DNA of 64,000 nt from Eremophila alpestris peregrina (Eukaryota; Chordata; Aves; Passeriformes; Alaudidae). Shown here one piece after another: positions 36,170 through 47,185 of the stretch (positions are counted from its first letter, which is position 1; each line of letters starts with the position of its first letter). The position numbers were made by a program, and so were the translations under genes. The stretch is taken from the NCBI GenBank assembly GCA_009792885.1, contig WMCF01000033.1, forward strand, positions 1,925,344 through 1,989,343. Reading direction: 5' to 3'. The notes beneath the pieces were generated by a model that had not been told where the DNA came from, made no database searches, and worked only from the letters and a program-made list of their open reading frames with translations.

Positions 36170-36186
36170 GAGCCCACCCAGGGACG
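36113..36186 (+). tRNA. tRNA-Asn(GTT): tRNA-Asn, anticodon GTT
   Basis: The 74-base gene folds into a full cloverleaf. The acceptor arm pairs GTCTCTG with CAGGGAC, followed by a G discriminator. The anticodon arm pairs TTCGG with CCGAA around loop CTGTTAA, with anticodon GTT at 36,147-36,149. The T arm carries GGTTCGAGCCC. The A box is TGGCGCAATCGG (36,120-36,131) and the B box GGTTCGAGCCC (36,165-36,175). There is no intron, and no encoded CCA, as normal for a eukaryotic nuclear gene. As I recall it, the sequence equals the vertebrate tRNA-Asn consensus, so the gene looks functional rather than a SINE-like copy. It decodes AAC and, after modification of G34, AAU. Confidence 0.98.
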
Positions 36187-36194
36187 GCTTCCCC

Positions 36195-36198
36195 TTTT
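36195..36198 (+). terminator. RNA polymerase III terminator of tRNA-Asn
   Basis: TTTT, preceded by CCCC, begins nine bases after the tRNA 3' end. It is the first run of four T residues downstream. Confidence 0.85.
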
Positions 36199-37250
36199 GG
36201 GCCGGGCGCCGCCCCCGCCGCCGGCCGTCGTTTTGTGCGTGTGCGCCGGGGGAGGATGTGAGATTAGCGCCGGCGGCCCTGCAGGCGCCGCGTGGAGCCG
36301 GGCAGGGGGGCCCCCGCCGGGGAGCGCAGCGCCGGCCCCAGCTGCGACGGGCCCGCCCCGAGCTCTGAGCCCGGAGCCCCGCCGCAGAGCGCCTCCCCTG
36401 CCCGCGGTGCCCCGCCGCTCCCGGGCCAGGGCAGCGGGGCACCCGAGACCTGCTCCTGCCTGCCTGCGGCGATGTGGTTGGTGTGAGCCGTTCCCGAGCG
36501 CCGCCGGGTGCAGCGCCCGGCTCTGTCCTGAGGCTGGCAGGGACCCGAGTGCCCGGGAGTTTCTGCACTCCTGCTCCCGCGGCGGGAGGTGCGAAGGAAA
36601 ATACGGTTTTCGAGCTGCTCCGGGATAACGGGAGATGCTGCTGGGCCACTGGGATTTGCTCCGGGAGGCGCTCACGGCGCTCCAGCACTCGAGCGATCGC
36701 CAGCGGACAGCCCGGGTGTGAGCCGAGACTCGGGGACAGACGCCGCTTGCCAGGAGGATTGCTGTGATCGCTGCCGAGCGCCGCTGCGGCCGGCGCTCCG
36801 CGGCGCGCTGCTAACGCGCAGACCCCCGGCCGCGTCTCTCCGCGGCGGACGGAGCCCGCGCAGCCGGGTGAAGCGAGGCGGGGCACGGAGCCTGGCGGCA
36901 GAGCCGGCCGCGGGGCTCCCGCCCGTCCCGGGGCCCGGCGGGCAGGACCGGACACCGCGCTGCCCCGCGGCTCCCTGCCCGCCCGAGGCGGGACGTGCTC
37001 CAGGCCCGTTCCCTGCTGGCAGGCGGCGCGGCCGCTCCGGGCTCGCCCTGCCCGCGCGAAGCCGCTTTGCATAAATGAATGTTAAAGGCAATTACTCTGG
37101 GAGCTTCGCCTAAACGTGTCAATTAGAAGTTGGCACCTTCGCCGTATCCGAGCCCGAGTGCCGATACCAGCGAGCGCTCTGGTCGCGTGAAAGCCGGCTG
37201 CCTTCCAGCCCGACCTCTGCCAGCTCTGAGAGGATATATTTACAGTTTAA

Positions 37251-38639
37251 AGAAAACAGGATCCGTATTAAAAATGCCCCTTCCCCAGCGAAGCTGTATT
37301 TCACAGATCTTTCTGTTCAACCCGCCTGGTTTGAATAAGGAATACAACCCTCTTAAAGGTCAGGCTGTGCCATTGATTTACCATCGATGACAAGATACGG
37401 CCCTCGCTAGCCAAGATAGCAGAGAAAAGACATGTATTTAGAAACACCGAAAATTCTTTTGAAAGTAGTAAACCTTAAATCGTTTATGTGATGGTATATT
37501 TTTCTTTTCCTATCATCCACGTATTTTTCATTTCGGTAAAACATTTTGAAAAACTGACAGCCGTGTGCTGAGCGCCAGGGGACGTGCAGCTCTCTGCAGG
37601 ACCCCCCTGTCATCGTTAGCCACGCTTACGCCGTGAATATTTCCTGCTGATAGGGAGAATTTTATTGTAACTGAAGTGGTTCAGGTAAATTCCCTCCTCG
37701 ATATTTCCACGCTGTTTGCAGTGCAGGATGGATTCAGTGCGGTAGCACTGCATCCACTGCAGCCAGCAAAGCCTCGCCGGGGATGAAATCTAAAAATCTG
37801 CATTTGCCAGTGCTTGGACCGTCGCGCTGGCAGGCAGGCATCAAGAGCTTACAGGAAGCACCACCAACAAAAAATTGATCATGCCAGTGTCGAGCAGCAG
37901 TGTCTGGAAAACCAGTAACAATTTAGAAACTAAAATTAGCTGATAGTTCCTGGGGAAGAACAGGCGTTGCTGCTCCCATAAAGCAAGTCTTGCTCTCCTT
38001 AGCTAGTCACAGATACGTTTTATAAGGGTGATTATTGCTGACCACGGGGTTTGTTAAAGCTCATTCCAGTTGCTACACGTCCTGTGCAAACGTGCACCGT
38101 CAAACCTGTTAAAATAGGTGCGGGGTGTGAGCATCCTCACCGCGATCCTGCGACACGTGTACAGGAGGAGGCTCATCACGGGCTCGGTAATACAAAGCGA
38201 CGTTTAGGCACTGCTTGATAAACTCATTTTGTGGAAGTGGAAAGCTCGTGCATGGGAAGTGCCTCATCCCATCTGCTCACTAACTAATTACAATTAAGGT
38301 TGTGGAGAACGGGAAACCTGATACATTTTTGGGACTAGACAGAGAATCGAAGCTTTCTTTGTATGAAGTAAAATTTTGTCAGAGGTCAGTGAAGCTTTCA
38401 GTTCTTAGCCATGGAAAAAGCTTCTCGTAGCTGTGTAATGTGTCCAGACAAACCAGCCGGTTCTTGCCTTAATCCATTTATCTATACGCAGTCTAGGATA
38501 AAGGCTGTTCTCAATGTAATGGGGGTCTGCACCGTCGGATGCTTTTAGGAAAAAGACTTGACATAATCAAAGTGACCTCTTAACCAACACCGAGATAAAT
38601 TCCAGAGTGAGTATTTCCAACCGATATTCCAAGCAATTT
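37251..38639. other. DNA between two CpG islands, no gene recognised
   Basis: CpG density here is intermediate, higher than in the flanking deserts (for example about 38,090-38,210), so the two islands look like parts of one CpG-rich domain. I see no coding exon or RNA gene. Confidence 0.55.
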
Positions 38640-39560
38640 CTAAGGCAGCTGGAGAGGACTCCGCGTCGAGACGTTCGGGAGTACCCAGAACCTGCGGACC
38701 GCCTGTTCTCTCAACCTGGCATCACCAGCGCCTGGATAAACCCCAGCAACCCGCAACGCGCCGCGGCTCTTTGTTCGCTCGGCGATGGGACGGGGACGCG
38801 GGGCTGGGGGCGGCCGGTGGCTCGGGCTGGGGACAGAGGACAGCTCTGCCGCCGTCCCCCTGCTCGGGCAGCGCCCGGGGATTCCGCGCTCGGCGGAGGG
38901 GGAGCCGCCTGCGGCCGCCCGCGGCCCGGCGCTGCGGGATGGAGAATTCGGGGACCGGTGCTCCCCGCGGGTGCGGGTCCCGGTCCCCTCCCCGCCGCGT
39001 CCAGCGGAGCCCTGGGGGATGGGGAGGACACGGCTGCCAGCACCGCTGGAGCCCCCGGCCCGAGCCGACCCCCGCCGCTGCTCGGGACACCCACAAACAC
39101 GGGGACCCGCGGGGACAAAAGAACGCTCTTCCTCCGTCACGGGAAGCCCCGGGGGAGACGTGGGCTGTGCGTGGGAGCCGGGGGGGGATCCGCGCCGCCC
39201 CTGGCCGGGGCTTCCCGCTGCCTCCTGCCAGCGGGCGGGGCCGAGCGGAGCCGGGACCCCCCCGCAGCCGCCGCCGCCCCCCGGTCCCGGCCCGCAGCTG
39301 CTCGGCCCGGGAGGGGCCGCGGAGCTCCAGGTGCGGGCCCCGCCGCCCCCGCGGAGCCGCCGCGCTGCGGGCGCTGCCCCGGCCCGGCCTCCCGGCGGCG
39401 GGGGCGAGCGGGGCCCGGCCGGGGCGGGGCTCGGGCCGGGGTGTCCCGGGGCGGGGGCGCGTCCCCGGCGGCGAGCGGCGGTGCGGGAGCCGCGTCCGGC
39501 TGCGGCGGCGGCCGCGGGGCTGCGCGGGGTCCGGGCTGCCAGCGAGGCCGCGCTGAAGCA
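38640..39560. promoter_or_regulatory. Orphan CpG island without recognised gene
   Basis: About 0.9 kb is extremely GC- and CpG-rich and starts 2.5 kb right of the tRNA. Long ORFs exist in several frames on both strands, rich in Gly, Ala, Pro and Arg, with no motif I recognise; this is what GC bias produces. The island has the look of a polymerase II promoter for a lncRNA or of a Polycomb-type regulatory island. A possible donor (CCAG/GTGCGG) lies near 39,330 on the plus strand, but no matching exon set could be built. Confidence 0.7.
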
Positions 39561-39900
39561 ACTCCCTTTGAACTTTGGCCAATATTTAATGACTTGGGAG
39601 GCAGATAAGATGGGGAATAAAATATTCATGGTCTCAATAAAGACGGGGACCCGGAGTATTGGAAAGATGAAAAACTGTACAGCTCGCAGAAAGGGTGCAG
39701 AAAACAGCCATCTTGAATATTTTAATCTCTGGCAAGTGTTTCTTTGGAACAAAATGGATGTTGGAGGGAAACAGCATAGTTAACATTACTGTAGCCTTCC
39801 ATTTCTAACACCATCCCTCTCGCAGAATTCAGCTGGCACGAAGCAGGGAGACTGGAAGGAACGCCACAGCCTTTCATCCACCTACAATGGCAATAAATAA
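39540..39900. promoter_or_regulatory. Motif-dense island edge, candidate conserved non-coding element
   Basis: The base composition switches abruptly to balanced or AT-rich, with recognisable factor motifs close together. These include TGAACTTTGG (nuclear-receptor/HNF4-like) overlapping CCAAT at 39,569-39,583, AGATAAGAT (GATA) near 39,603, and GCCATCTTG (YY1, minus orientation) at 39,707-39,715. AATAAA occurs near 39,894. Conservation is inferred from appearance only. Confidence 0.35.
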
Positions 39901-40079
39901 TCATAATCTGAATACTGTGGTCTGGAAATTTAGTACCTCTCTAAGTGATGGTGCTTTTTTAACCCACGATTTATATCGATTTGTTTTCATCGACATAAGT
40001 CACATGTAATGCTGCAAAAACACTCTCAGAGCTCATGGAACATAAAGAAACAATTGGTCTGTGTTCAGCCAGAACACAT

Positions 40080-40300
40080 CGGTGAAGATTTTTTTTTTTT
40101 AATGATACTGTACGTCGTTACCATTGCCAAAATCAAAGGAGATATTCCTACCGATTACCCTGGAATTAATTGAATCAGGGCCTGGGTTCAGAGTTTGATG
40201 TGTATTCATGATATGAACCAATTATTTTAAGGATTCATTGTTTGGCCATAAAAATCACTCTAGGCTGAAATTAGGCTTAAAAAGTCCCCAGGATTTTTTC
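40080..40300. promoter_or_regulatory. Candidate conserved non-coding element
   Basis: The stretch after a T run contains tightly packed AT-core motifs: GGAATTAATTGAATC, CCAATTATTTTAAGG and CATTGTTTGGCC (SOX/homeodomain-like). It reads as structured sequence rather than the surrounding neutral DNA, but conservation cannot be tested here. Confidence 0.25.
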
Positions 40301-41683
40301 CACTTCTGCTAAAATGGGTTAACTGCTGTCTTTATCTTTTCTTTCTTTTTCCCCCACATCAAACTGATGGTGAAAACAAATACAACGTGCTGATTTCAGA
40401 TGCTTTTTTGTTTTCATATAACTGCAAAATAGCATTTTTTCTTTTTTCTTTTTTTTTAGTTTTTATTTTTTCCCTAAGAATTTCAAGGGTGTTAATACTA
40501 TTAGGCCTTCACAAATTTTTAAATTGTTGTTGTTGGTTTTCTGGGTGTTTTTTTTCTTTTTTACAGTGGAACAACCGACTGAAGTGGGGGGTGTGGTGAG
40601 AGCACAGACAATAAGTCAGTGGTTCAGCTACACAGGCTCAGAATGGCTCCTTCCCCGGGATTATTTATTTATTTCTTTTCTCGTTGCTGTTTGCTTACTT
40701 TGGACCTACTCCTTCAAAGATAAGCACAGCAGAAACAAAGCACTTTGAAAAAAACCCCAATAAAACAAAGACAGCTAAGAAAATATAGTGCAGGGATGGC
40801 TGGAGAGCATTGTCTGAAGAGTAAATAAGATTTTGAGACAGAACTGCTTGATTTTATTCATTTACTGGTTTCCTTAGAGTCAATTTGGGCAGAAGTTCTA
40901 ATCCTAATTGTTAAGGATAATGTTTCTGTTGAGAACTCTATTGTTCTTATTAATGTTTTTAAATTTTCAATGAAATTCTGATATATTGCATATGCAGTTC
41001 CTGATTATTTCAGCATCTTGGTACAGTGTACTTTCTGTAGCTGAACATTTCTGCTTTAATTTCTCAGTTCCATACTCTCCCCGTGGATTGATACATAAAA
41101 ATATATTTAACACCTCTTTCCTATACATCCTGAAGTTGGTACAGCATTTCTTGAGACTATTTGAATCAAAGGCACTATGAAACCAAGTTGTTTTCTAGTT
41201 ATTTTTTATAATTGTAGCACACAGGAATCTCCAAAGAATAATATTTGTGAGAAAGCAGAGTGAGCAAAATTACTAAAATGCAAAAGACAAACTCCATGAA
41301 AGGCTAAAATTACAAACTTGTGATTGTGAGGAAAAAAAAAATGCATAGACTAGAAACAATAACATAGAAAAGCAGGCGCTGGCTTTTTAATGGGCAAGTC
41401 TTGTTCTGAAAATGAAAGTGACACTCAGCTCAAATTTTTAATATTATCTAAGAAACAGGAAGATTACAACCAGATTGAGTAATACTGGGGACTGCTGTAG
41501 GGCCCAGAGAGGAAAGCTGTGTCACATTTGCTGAAAGCTTAAGGAACTGCATTTAAATGTCATGGAAATCCAATTTATGTGTGAAAGGTATGTAAGGTTC
41601 CAGAGAGGAAACAGGGTGTGAAGAAAGACCGAGGAGAAATAACACTGTATTTTGCTCCACAGATCTGAAGGACAGAGAAATTT

Positions 41684-41720
41684 TTTAGAAATAAATAGGA
41701 GAAATAAATTTATTTCTAAA
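41684..41720. repeat. Perfect inverted repeat, 13-base arms
   Basis: TTTAGAAATAAAT at 41,684-41,696 is the exact reverse complement of ATTTATTTCTAAA at 41,708-41,720, with an 11-base loop. It is AT-rich, so chance is plausible. Confidence 0.8.
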
Positions 41721-44700
41721 TTACAAATCAACAAAATATAAATTACTTTTAAAATTATTTTTATGATTACTCAAAATATATCTTTTACCCCAAAGAAATG
41801 CCTTCCCTAGAAGAGAAATGCCAGTATTATGTTTTTCCTATAAAGAATATGACTTCGATTCATGAAGTTCATTTGCCCTAATGTACTTAGAACATTGTTA
41901 CATGAGATAGGCTTAGATCCTTTTTTTTCTGTCAAGGATTATATTCCTTTGTCATCATCACAGTTTTGTTGGCAAAGTCTGAGAGCTGAATTGCACCTTC
42001 ATAGGTAAACAGACAGGGAAAGGTGTGGGAATACTTCTATCTACACCTTCCAGAAGAGCAAGGTGTATCTAGGAATTTGCAAATAACTGAGGCAGAGGGA
42101 CTGGTGGTTTTATATTTTATTCCAAATAAACAGGATATTCTGGTTATTTTATTTTCTTGCGTCATTGGCATATCAGGCTCTGCAGCAACTGTTAAGTGCT
42201 TGCTAGAGTAGTGCATATATTGATAAGGAATTAGCATGTTTAACAAGCTGAGAGTTGTTTGTAAATATTCTGCTTAAAAGTTGGTGCTGCGAAATCCCCT
42301 GTACTGTTTGAAAGATGATAGTAAAGCAGTGAAGTAAAATGGCAGGATTAGAGTGATAATTTTGGTCTCCTTTTCACTTCACGGATTCTCTACAAACATT
42401 TCTGGTTCTGTAACACAGATGTGTTCTTTAGATCATATCTCTAAATATTTCCTCTTCTATGGTTCTATTGAAAATAGGCAATGATTAGTGGTTACTACTC
42501 AAAATTGCGATCTTCAGTTTAATGTGAGGACATACTTTATCTGTTTTGGTTTTTTTTTTTCCTTGGGTGACATAAATATTCTGAAGCTCAAAAATTAGCC
42601 TTGCAGATGCTCTCCATAATTTGCTTAGCCTCAGCAGAGTGAAAGTGCTACAGGAAAGGTCTGTGCCATGACACACACTGTGCTCCGTACCCTGGGCCTC
42701 CCGGGGCTGCCAGCCCTGAAGTACTTCCAGTATAAATGACAGATAAAAACCTGTAATTAATGATGTGTAAAGTTTGCAGTTTAGACAAATATTTGCAAAA
42801 ATGTTTTATTCATTTTCCCTTAATATTTAGGAATGGATTCTGGGTTTGACCGGGTCTAACTTAAAATGAAAAAAAAAAGGAGGGACTTTTCCTCTTTTGT
42901 TTTCCTTTGGGCAGCACAGGTCTGGACAAACTGAAGGTGGAGCTTCCCCACAGATGGTGGGGCCGTGGCTGTCCTTGACTTCTCTTGTATGAATAGTTCA
43001 CTCCCAGCTTGTAACTTGTTCTGTTAAATCATGTTGTCCAGATCTTGAAAAACAAGGATCTTCTGCATGCCTAACCTAGCAATTCCCTTTTTTTTCCAGT
43101 CCTAAGATCCAGCACTTGCTTTTACTGCTGTCACATACTTTTAAAATCCCAGATATGCTGGCTGGAAAGGTAATAATTAGGAGTTTATTGTGGAAGGAAG
43201 ATAAGATTATCTGCAGTAAAGATTTATTATTAGAAAATGAATAGCCTCATTTTCAAGATTTAAGAGACTTGTACAAATTACTATTGCTGGATGCTTTTTA
43301 CTTTCCAGTTCACATTAGTACTGAAAGAACTGTTTGGGGCCTATTACCTAGCTTTTGGAAAGTATTATTGTGGTGGAAAAATTTGTAAGGGATTGGAAAT
43401 GAGGACTCATCTGGCCAGTAGATGTTCATAAAAATCTTAATGACTTGGGCAGCCTGAGGCTGTTGAGGGTGGGCTGGGCTTGGCTGGAAACTCCAGAGCT
43501 TACTGGAGGATCTCCTCCCTACATGTGTGGTGGTGATAAGGGAAGGGCTGAAAAAAGGCTTTGAAATCTTTGAGTATATCTATGGCTGGACTGACACCAT
43601 CTCCTTTAAAAATTATTCTGTATTATAAGTCACATTAAGAAAGATAGTAACTCTAATGCATAGGACAGTTTGGAAACTTGTGCATAAAACTATTCAAGTT
43701 TTCTACAAAGGCACTTTGCAGTTTTATACATGTCATTTTCTTGCTTTACTTTGCAGCTTTATGTCAAGAGTATATTCCTCTGAATGGAAAGTGTTTTCAA
43801 TTTAGTTTGTGTTGCTTTGGAGAGCTTTTTAAGCTAAAATCACAATGTATTTGACTTAAACTGTTATATATGGAAAAGCTGCTTTCCAACATTTCCAGAG
43901 GCTTTTACATACTTCAGTAATTTTACAGTTGTTCAGACATCTGTGTGCTTTTAACACAAAAGCAATACTGTTGATCTTAGGGGTAACTTGACATTGGTGT
44001 TAATATGCAAGGGAGAAATCTACTTTATGATCAGTTTGGCAGCTGCCTCAAAAAGTGGAATGATACAAACCCAGTATTGGTTCATTAAACAGAAAAACAA
44101 CCCACCTTCACGTTCAGTTCTAGGCTGGTCTGTGTGTACTGAGCACATGATACAGCTGGGCCAATTGATGCTATTGACAGGTGGGAATTGGCCCTGAAAT
44201 CCATGCTAAATTTTCACTGAATATATTTAAATCTGTTTCTCTGTAAGAAAATGTAGGGGATGTTGTCTTGTTCTCACAGGGCTGAATAGGATGGCCCTCA
44301 AGGTGAGGAACACTGTGGTGCTCCTGCTAAGAAAAAAAAAGGTGTACTTCAGAAAAACTCAGCAGATGTTCATTCTCCCCAGGAAAAATTCTCCTGTCTC
44401 TCAGCCATGGGGCTGCAGGACGCTGCAGAAGTCTGCTGCTCTGCCAACCTTTGGGGCATTCCTCTGGCAGCAAAGTAAAATCCCAGCTGAGCAGCAGCAC
44501 GAGGCTGTGGAGTGTCCTGGGAGCTGCAAGGTGAGTTGCTGCAGCACCATGGCATCAGTGAGGCCACCAAAGCAAGACATTCATTGTTGCCCCTACCTTC
44601 TGGGAGGTACAGGGCTGAGGAACATGCCATCAATTAGGACTTTTTTTTTTAACTGTTACTGGTTATGTGTTAAATATCTCTCTCTGTCTCTGACTTTGCT

Positions 44701-45230
44701 AAGATTCCTCTTGACAGACAAACAGATTTGGCTGTGTCATTACTAACCTGCAGGGCAACAACAGATTTTTGCAACACAGTCCACTTATTACAGTGGTCCC
44801 TGTCATCCCTAAGAGATTATTTCCCAAATCTGGTGTTTGGGACACTCTGCTGACTTAGTGATTCAAGCTGTTCTTCTCAGTCTTTCTGGAGCAGGGATTT
44901 ACATGTCTGCAGGAGGCAGCTGGGAATATGGAGGCTGCTGAGGTCCTCACGGAGACCCCAGAGCATTTGTTGAAGCTCCAGCCCCACCAGACCAGGCAGT
45001 CACAGCTTTCAGAGGTCCTGCCCTGAGCCCTCAGTGCCATTCATTGAGGAGTATAAAGAAGAAAGGAGCAAACTTGTTTGCTTTGGTGGTGCTGGTGCAG
45101 TTGGCAATAGCTTCAGGATGTTCACATATGGGCATATAGAAACAAACCCTCCTCTCCTCTCTGTGATTCAGTCTCCTTCCTCTGCTCTGTGTTTGGAGCA
45201 ATTTTTCTGCTGTGGGTCAGGTGCTGCAAG

Positions 45231-45279
45231 CATCCATCCATCCATCCATCCATCCATCCATCCATCCATCCCTCCCTCT
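45231..45279. repeat. (ATCC)n microsatellite
   Basis: About ten CATC/ATCC units, becoming CCTC/TATCC at the right end. Likely length-polymorphic. Confidence 0.9.
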
Positions 45280-45373
45280 ATCCCTGCTGCTCCTGCAGTT
45301 GCCCACACTCCTGGCTTAGCTCCTCTGGAGCAGCAGTTCCTGTCAGGCAACAACATGAATGCTGTCTGCACAA

Positions 45374-45600
45374 GATGAATTTTCTCATTCGTGTTTTCTC
45401 TCCTTCTCTCTTCATTTTCCCTTGGTCTTTCTGCTGGATTTTTCCCTTCTGAGAAGCCTCACTCCCTTTGGTCTCTTTCCCATCTCCCCCTGCCCCCTTT
45501 TCCTTTCTTTCTTTCATTTTTCTCATTTCTTGTATTCTCCCTTCACTTATTTTTCTCTCTATTATCTTTCCTGTCCTCCTCTGCATTCTTTCAATCCCAG
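45374..45600 (+). repeat. Long pyrimidine-rich tract
   Basis: About 225 bases are mostly C and T on the plus strand (TTCTCTCC, CCTTTTCC, TTTCTTTC phrases). It ends in TCAATCCCAGCAG, a form expected at a 3' splice site. Confidence 0.7.
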
Positions 45601-45679
45601 CAGGGCTCGTGCATACAAATTGACCCCCTCCCAGCCAGTGATGTGATCGAAGCTCTTTATGGCTCCTACCATCTCTATG
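45601..45679 (+). other. Possible orphan exon after the pyrimidine tract
   Basis: A tandem acceptor (CAGCAG) is followed by an open frame of 26 codons and a fair donor, CTATG/GTAACT. The frame reads QGSCIQIDPLPASDVIEALY and continues, staying open to a TGA near 45,770. It contains CpGs rare for this region. I do not recognise the peptide and see no partner exons, so this is only a lead. Confidence 0.2.
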
Positions 45680-46735
45680 GTAACTATCAGGGGGGTCTGA
45701 GAGTGGTGCTAGACCCAAAGCATCGGCCCACGTCCTCTTGTACTGCTGCTCCTGCCAGCGTTATGTGCTGACCACATGGGCCTGACTGCTCATTTACGAC
45801 TACTTCTTATTCAAAAAAATAAAAAAAAAATCGATACCCCGAAGTGCTTACATGGGGAAAACAGACTGCACGCTTGAGCACAAATCGTTGTTGGGTTCTC
45901 AGGGTTTTGGGATAGGGTTTCTGTTTTCAGAGGTGCTTTACTTGGTGGATCTGTTGTTTTCTAATCGTTGTGGAGTGGCACGCTGGCTGTCCTGTGGACT
46001 CTGGAAATGATGGTGATGGTGCAAAAATGAGTGTCTGCATTGCATGGGCAGCCAGGGGTGGTGGTTGTAACTCAGTGCAGACTGAGAAAATATTTACAAG
46101 GGGTTGGCATGTTATGAATGTTGTGAGCTCTTGCTTTTGCCCATGCTAACCAGCCTACCACATATCCCCAGTTTCTGGGATTTGTGCAAGCATGGAGCCA
46201 TAGGATTTGATGGAAGGATTGACTGAAAAACCTGTGGTGTGACTGAAGAAAGGGACGTGGTCCCTTTTGGTGCTAAGATTTTCTTCAAATAGGGATGCCA
46301 GTGGAGAACCCATGAGACAATGAAACCTAAGGCTTTGTTAATTATTATTTTCCCAGTACATTCAATATTAAAAATACAATTCCTGTCATGACTGTATTTC
46401 AAATATTGTTCTGTTAAATTCTTCAAAACCACTGTGATTTTTGTGCTGCCTCTAAACGCATATATATTTGTGCCCAAAAATTTATTCCATTTGTCATACC
46501 TGTTAATTCTGTTAATTGCATCAGCTTTATAGGCAGCAACATATAAAATCTATGACTTTTTTTTTAAGGTTTTCCTGGCTTTTTAAAAGAAATTATTTCA
46601 TATCTTAAATAGATCTATAAAAATTTCTGAAGTTAAAGAAAAGCCAACTAGCCTTATTATATCTTGACATTACATATTGCTGCATCACTTAGGATGTGCA
46701 AAGTCAGTCAGTTAACTACACCTTCCAGCCCTTGG

Positions 46736-46776
46736 AAATTCACTACATGAAAATTCACTACATGAAAATTCACTAT
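46736..46776. repeat. Short tandem repeat, three copies of a 15-16-base unit
   Basis: AAATTCACTACATGA repeats nearly perfectly, the third copy ending in CACTATAA. No gene is associated. Confidence 0.8.
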
Positions 46777-47029
46777 AAACCCAACACCATCCTATTTGAA
46801 ACTCTTCAACCCTCAAACAATTATCAAGCAGTGTTGACTCTGAAAGCAGCACCTTGCTGTAATCTTTGAAAGGAATAAATTTCAGAAGATGATTATTAGA
46901 TTTTTCAACTGGCTTCATAGTGCATATTCATAACTTTATTAATCGTTTAGTTCATTTAACAGTGCATTGATGGAGAGTTTTACATCTACTTGCTTGTGTA
47001 TAAATCAACATCTTTAAACTGCCTTTTTG

Positions 47030-47185
47030 GGTGAAATGCAGCCAGCAGTGACAGGGTTAACACTGTGGGCATTTAAGTGGTCATAATTAACAGTCCATTA
47101 AGATGAATGGAGTTAGTCCGCACTTAGCGATGCTGTTGTTTAATTCCGCCTGTTTACAGACTCAAGAGGACAACAGCAAGGGGCT
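47030..47185. promoter_or_regulatory. Candidate conserved non-coding element with homeobox-type motifs
   Basis: Close-set motifs include GGGTTAACA, TTTAAGTGG (NKX2-like) at 47,072-47,080, ATAATTAAC, TCCATTAAG, and CCGCACTTAGCG with rare CpGs. The pattern resembles developmental enhancers. No alignment is available to prove it. Confidence 0.3.

Larger units (their letters stand above)
35900..37250. promoter_or_regulatory. CpG island containing the tRNA-Asn gene
   Basis: About 1.35 kb is GC- and CpG-rich on both sides of the tRNA, much more than a single tRNA gene needs. At its right edge, TTTGCATAAATGAAT (37,066-37,080) resembles a POU/octamer site, followed by homeodomain-like CAATTA cores. 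A long minus-strand ORF through the tRNA is a GC-bias artefact. The island may also drive an unannotated non-coding transcript; no splice series is evident. Confidence 0.75.

Noticed and set aside
35867..37072. 401-codon minus-strand ORF over the tRNA gene
   Set aside because: It reads antisense through a perfect tRNA and a CpG island, with low-complexity composition and no recognisable domain.
38607..39783. Overlapping ORFs of 260-370 codons on both strands
   Set aside because: Same GC-bias artefact; no domain, and equal openness on both strands.
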